Assembly: GCA_051744365.1 (NCBI GenBank)
Contig: JBNJCX010000073.1
Span: 1 to 6,838, forward strand
Source: Gudongella sp051744365
GTDB lineage: Bacteria > Bacillota > Clostridia > Tissierellales > Tissierellaceae
Length of the DNA stretch: 6,838 nucleotides
Direction of reading: 5' to 3'
Below the pieces are notes generated by a model that was not told where the DNA came from, made no database searches, and was given only the letters and a program-made list of their open reading frames with translations. Position numbers and translations under genes: made by a program. Positions 6,156 through 6,838 of this stretch are shown here, piece by piece (position 1 is the stretch's first letter; each line of letters opens with the position of its first letter).

Positions 6156-6172
6156 AATAGATAAAGCGCTTG

Positions 6173-6213
6173 TCCTAGTTTTGTTTATAGACAGGATGGA
6201 TTTCGAACTGTCT
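6173..6213 (-). ncRNA. preQ1 class I riboswitch aptamer
   Basis: On the minus strand the P1 stem is AGACAG (6213-6208) with CTGTCT (6194-6189), 6 bp, enclosing the 13-nt loop TTCGAAATCCATC. An A-rich tail follows (ATAAACAAAACTAGGA, 6188-6173). Loop bases TCC (6200-6198) can pair with GGA (6175-6173) to make the P2 pseudoknot. This hairpin, loop motif, A-rich strand and GG order is the preQ1-I consensus. It sits between a promoter and queT-queF. PreQ1 binding is expected to switch expression off. Confidence 0.9.
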
Positions 6214-6226
6214 TTTATTTTAACCA

Positions 6227-6255
6227 ATTGTACCACTGTTCAACGGTTTAATCAA
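6227..6255 (-). promoter_or_regulatory. Promoter of the riboswitch-queT-queF unit
   Basis: On the minus strand TTGATT (6250-6255) and TACAAT (6227-6232) are 17 bp apart. The start would be near 6220, just before the aptamer at 6213. That gives a leader of about 150 nt containing the aptamer and both hairpins. Confidence 0.65.
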
Positions 6256-6388
6256 GTAGATCTTCTATCATCATTGATCCCAATTCCAACACTGCTTTTT
6301 CTGTTGATAACACTAGATTACTTAGGTCTGCTTCTCCTAAGAGCATCTTTTTATAGTTTTCTTGGTAAGGTTTAGTGATTAATTCCAT
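6248..6388 (-). pseudogene. N-terminal fragment resembling an ISLre2-type transposase
   Basis: A 46-codon frame runs from ATG 6388 to TAA 6248. It reads MELITKPYQENYKKMLLG, then EADLSNLVLSTEKAVLELG and SMMIEDLLD. A small helical N-terminal domain of this kind (a charged helix, then LELG-x-IEE-like) precedes the catalytic domain in ISLre2/UPF0236 transposases, which are normally 400-500 residues. Here everything after it is absent. There is no ribosome site in front of the ATG. The fragment ends exactly where the queuosine promoter begins. Assignment is by motif memory; it could instead be a small unrelated ORF. Confidence 0.45.
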
Positions 6389-6407
6389 TGCTTATTGTAT
6401 AATATTC

Positions 6408-6481
6408 GTGAGAATAGATACCTCCGTTCGTATTGGTTTTTTCCTCAAAATTAATCATGCCATACGGAGCTCTATTCTCAC
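6408..6481. repeat. Long imperfect inverted repeat upstream of the transposase fragment
   Basis: GTGAGAATAGA (6408-6418) and TCTATTCTCAC (6471-6481) pair perfectly over 11 bp. Inside, CTCC (6422-6425) with GGAG and GTAT (6430-6433) with ATAC continue the stem with bulges. On the minus strand it ends about 20 nt before the ATG at 6388. On the plus strand a TATAAT (6398-6403) lies just before it. It could be an IS end structure that blocks read-through translation, or part of an RNA. Confidence 0.65.
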
Positions 6482-6546
6482 TTATTTTTCCTACAGTTGT
6501 TTTATACTAAGCTGAAAATATTCAGATGTTTTATTTGATAACAGGC

Positions 6547-6568
6547 TTAAGCATTGTTCTATGCTTAA
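6547..6568. repeat. Inverted repeat, 8-bp stem
   Basis: TTAAGCAT (6547-6554) and ATGCTTAA (6561-6568) pair perfectly around a TGTTCT loop. No T run follows on either strand, so it is not a typical terminator. It is the second of four hairpins in this noncoding block. Confidence 0.6.
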
Positions 6569-6576
6569 TCTAAACC

Positions 6577-6630
6577 TCTGAAACCTTCCCTACAAGAGCT
6601 TTCTTATCCTGGAGCTCTTACTGTTTCAGG
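6577..6630. repeat. Nested two-part hairpin
   Basis: Outer arms CTGAAAC (6578-6584) and GTTTCAG (6623-6629) enclose inner arms AAGAGCT (6594-6600) and AGCTCTT (6613-6619). An asymmetric internal loop separates them. Two perfect 7-bp stems stacked in one element suggest RNA structure rather than chance. Confidence 0.6.
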
Positions 6631-6649
6631 AATTCCTTCTAAAATCCTT

Positions 6650-6699
6650 ATACAAGAGAACCTCAGGCTGTTTGTAAGCAGTCTTTGGTTCTCTTGTAT
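6650..6699. repeat. Perfect 13-bp inverted repeat with inner stem
   Basis: ATACAAGAGAACC (6650-6662) and GGTTCTCTTGTAT (6687-6699) are perfect complements. Inside, AGGCTG (6665-6670) pairs with CAGTCT (6679-6684), one G-T pair, with a TTTGTAAG loop. No T tail is found on either side. This is the strongest structure in the right-hand noncoding block. Confidence 0.7.
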
Positions 6700-6838
6700 C
6701 ATTCTAAAACACTATACGATTTTTGCTTAAACAATGGCTCTGACAAACTTCAACTGCATTGCTTTCATCACGGTTTATTTGGTTTTCCACTTGTACTCAA
6801 TTATCTACCCCTTCAGCAATCCTTAATTGATCACAAAT

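Noticed and set aside
5822..6375. Plus-strand ORFs opposite queT and its leader
   Set aside because: They are antisense shadows of queT and the riboswitch region, with no ribosome site or recognisable motif.
6797..6838. End of a minus-strand gene entering from the right (CDQLRIAEGVDN then TGA)
   Set aside because: Only 14 codons are visible, which is easily chance; no terminator follows.
6700..6838. Search for a gene, tRNA or known riboswitch in the last 140 bases
   Set aside because: Short stretches such as AAACCGTGATGAAAGC recalled riboswitch or intron motifs, but no full consensus or pairing could be built.

Overview
This is low-GC DNA with strong Shine-Dalgarno sites and sigma-A-like promoters. 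The window encodes a selenoprotein and carries a preQ1 class I riboswitch controlling queuosine genes. Together these point to a Firmicute, most likely an anaerobic clostridium. That is an inference from family distribution, because no rRNA or marker gene is present.

Plus-strand left part (1-2240): a MscS-type mechanosensitive channel with its own promoter is followed by a gene related to the glycine/sarcosine/betaine/D-proline reductase selenoprotein B family. A standard gene caller would split the second gene at an in-frame TGA (1876-1878) into two pieces. The protein reads continuously through that codon as a UPVC (UxxC) redox motif, and a perfect 8-bp hairpin begins 11 nt after the TGA, where a bacterial SECIS belongs. 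It is therefore one selenocysteine protein of 313 residues. A hairpin at 2214-2237 closes the unit and probably also serves the convergent gene.

Minus-strand middle part (2300-5070): this holds a 106-residue heptad-repeat coiled-coil protein, a 264-residue conserved hypothetical, a decayed nucleotidyltransferase (in-frame stop, KDID to KDIA, 3' frameshift) that keeps a good promoter, a 139-residue predicted helix-turn-helix protein with a clear terminator, and an internally deleted IS1634-like transposase remnant. It looks like an accessory region with gene decay.

Minus-strand right part (5070-6260): this is a complete queuosine unit in transcription order: promoter, preQ1-I riboswitch, two candidate expression-platform hairpins, queT (precursor uptake), queF (preQ0 to preQ1 reduction) and a terminator. 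queT and queF abut exactly (TAAATG). Uptake and the reductase step are thus controlled together by the pathway intermediate preQ1.

Far right (6248-6838): a 46-codon fragment resembles the N terminus of ISLre2-type transposases, and its end forms the -35 box of the queuosine promoter. Next to it is an unassigned noncoding block of about 290 bp with four separate inverted repeats, which may be IS end structure or a structured RNA. I recognise no gene in the last 140 bases.
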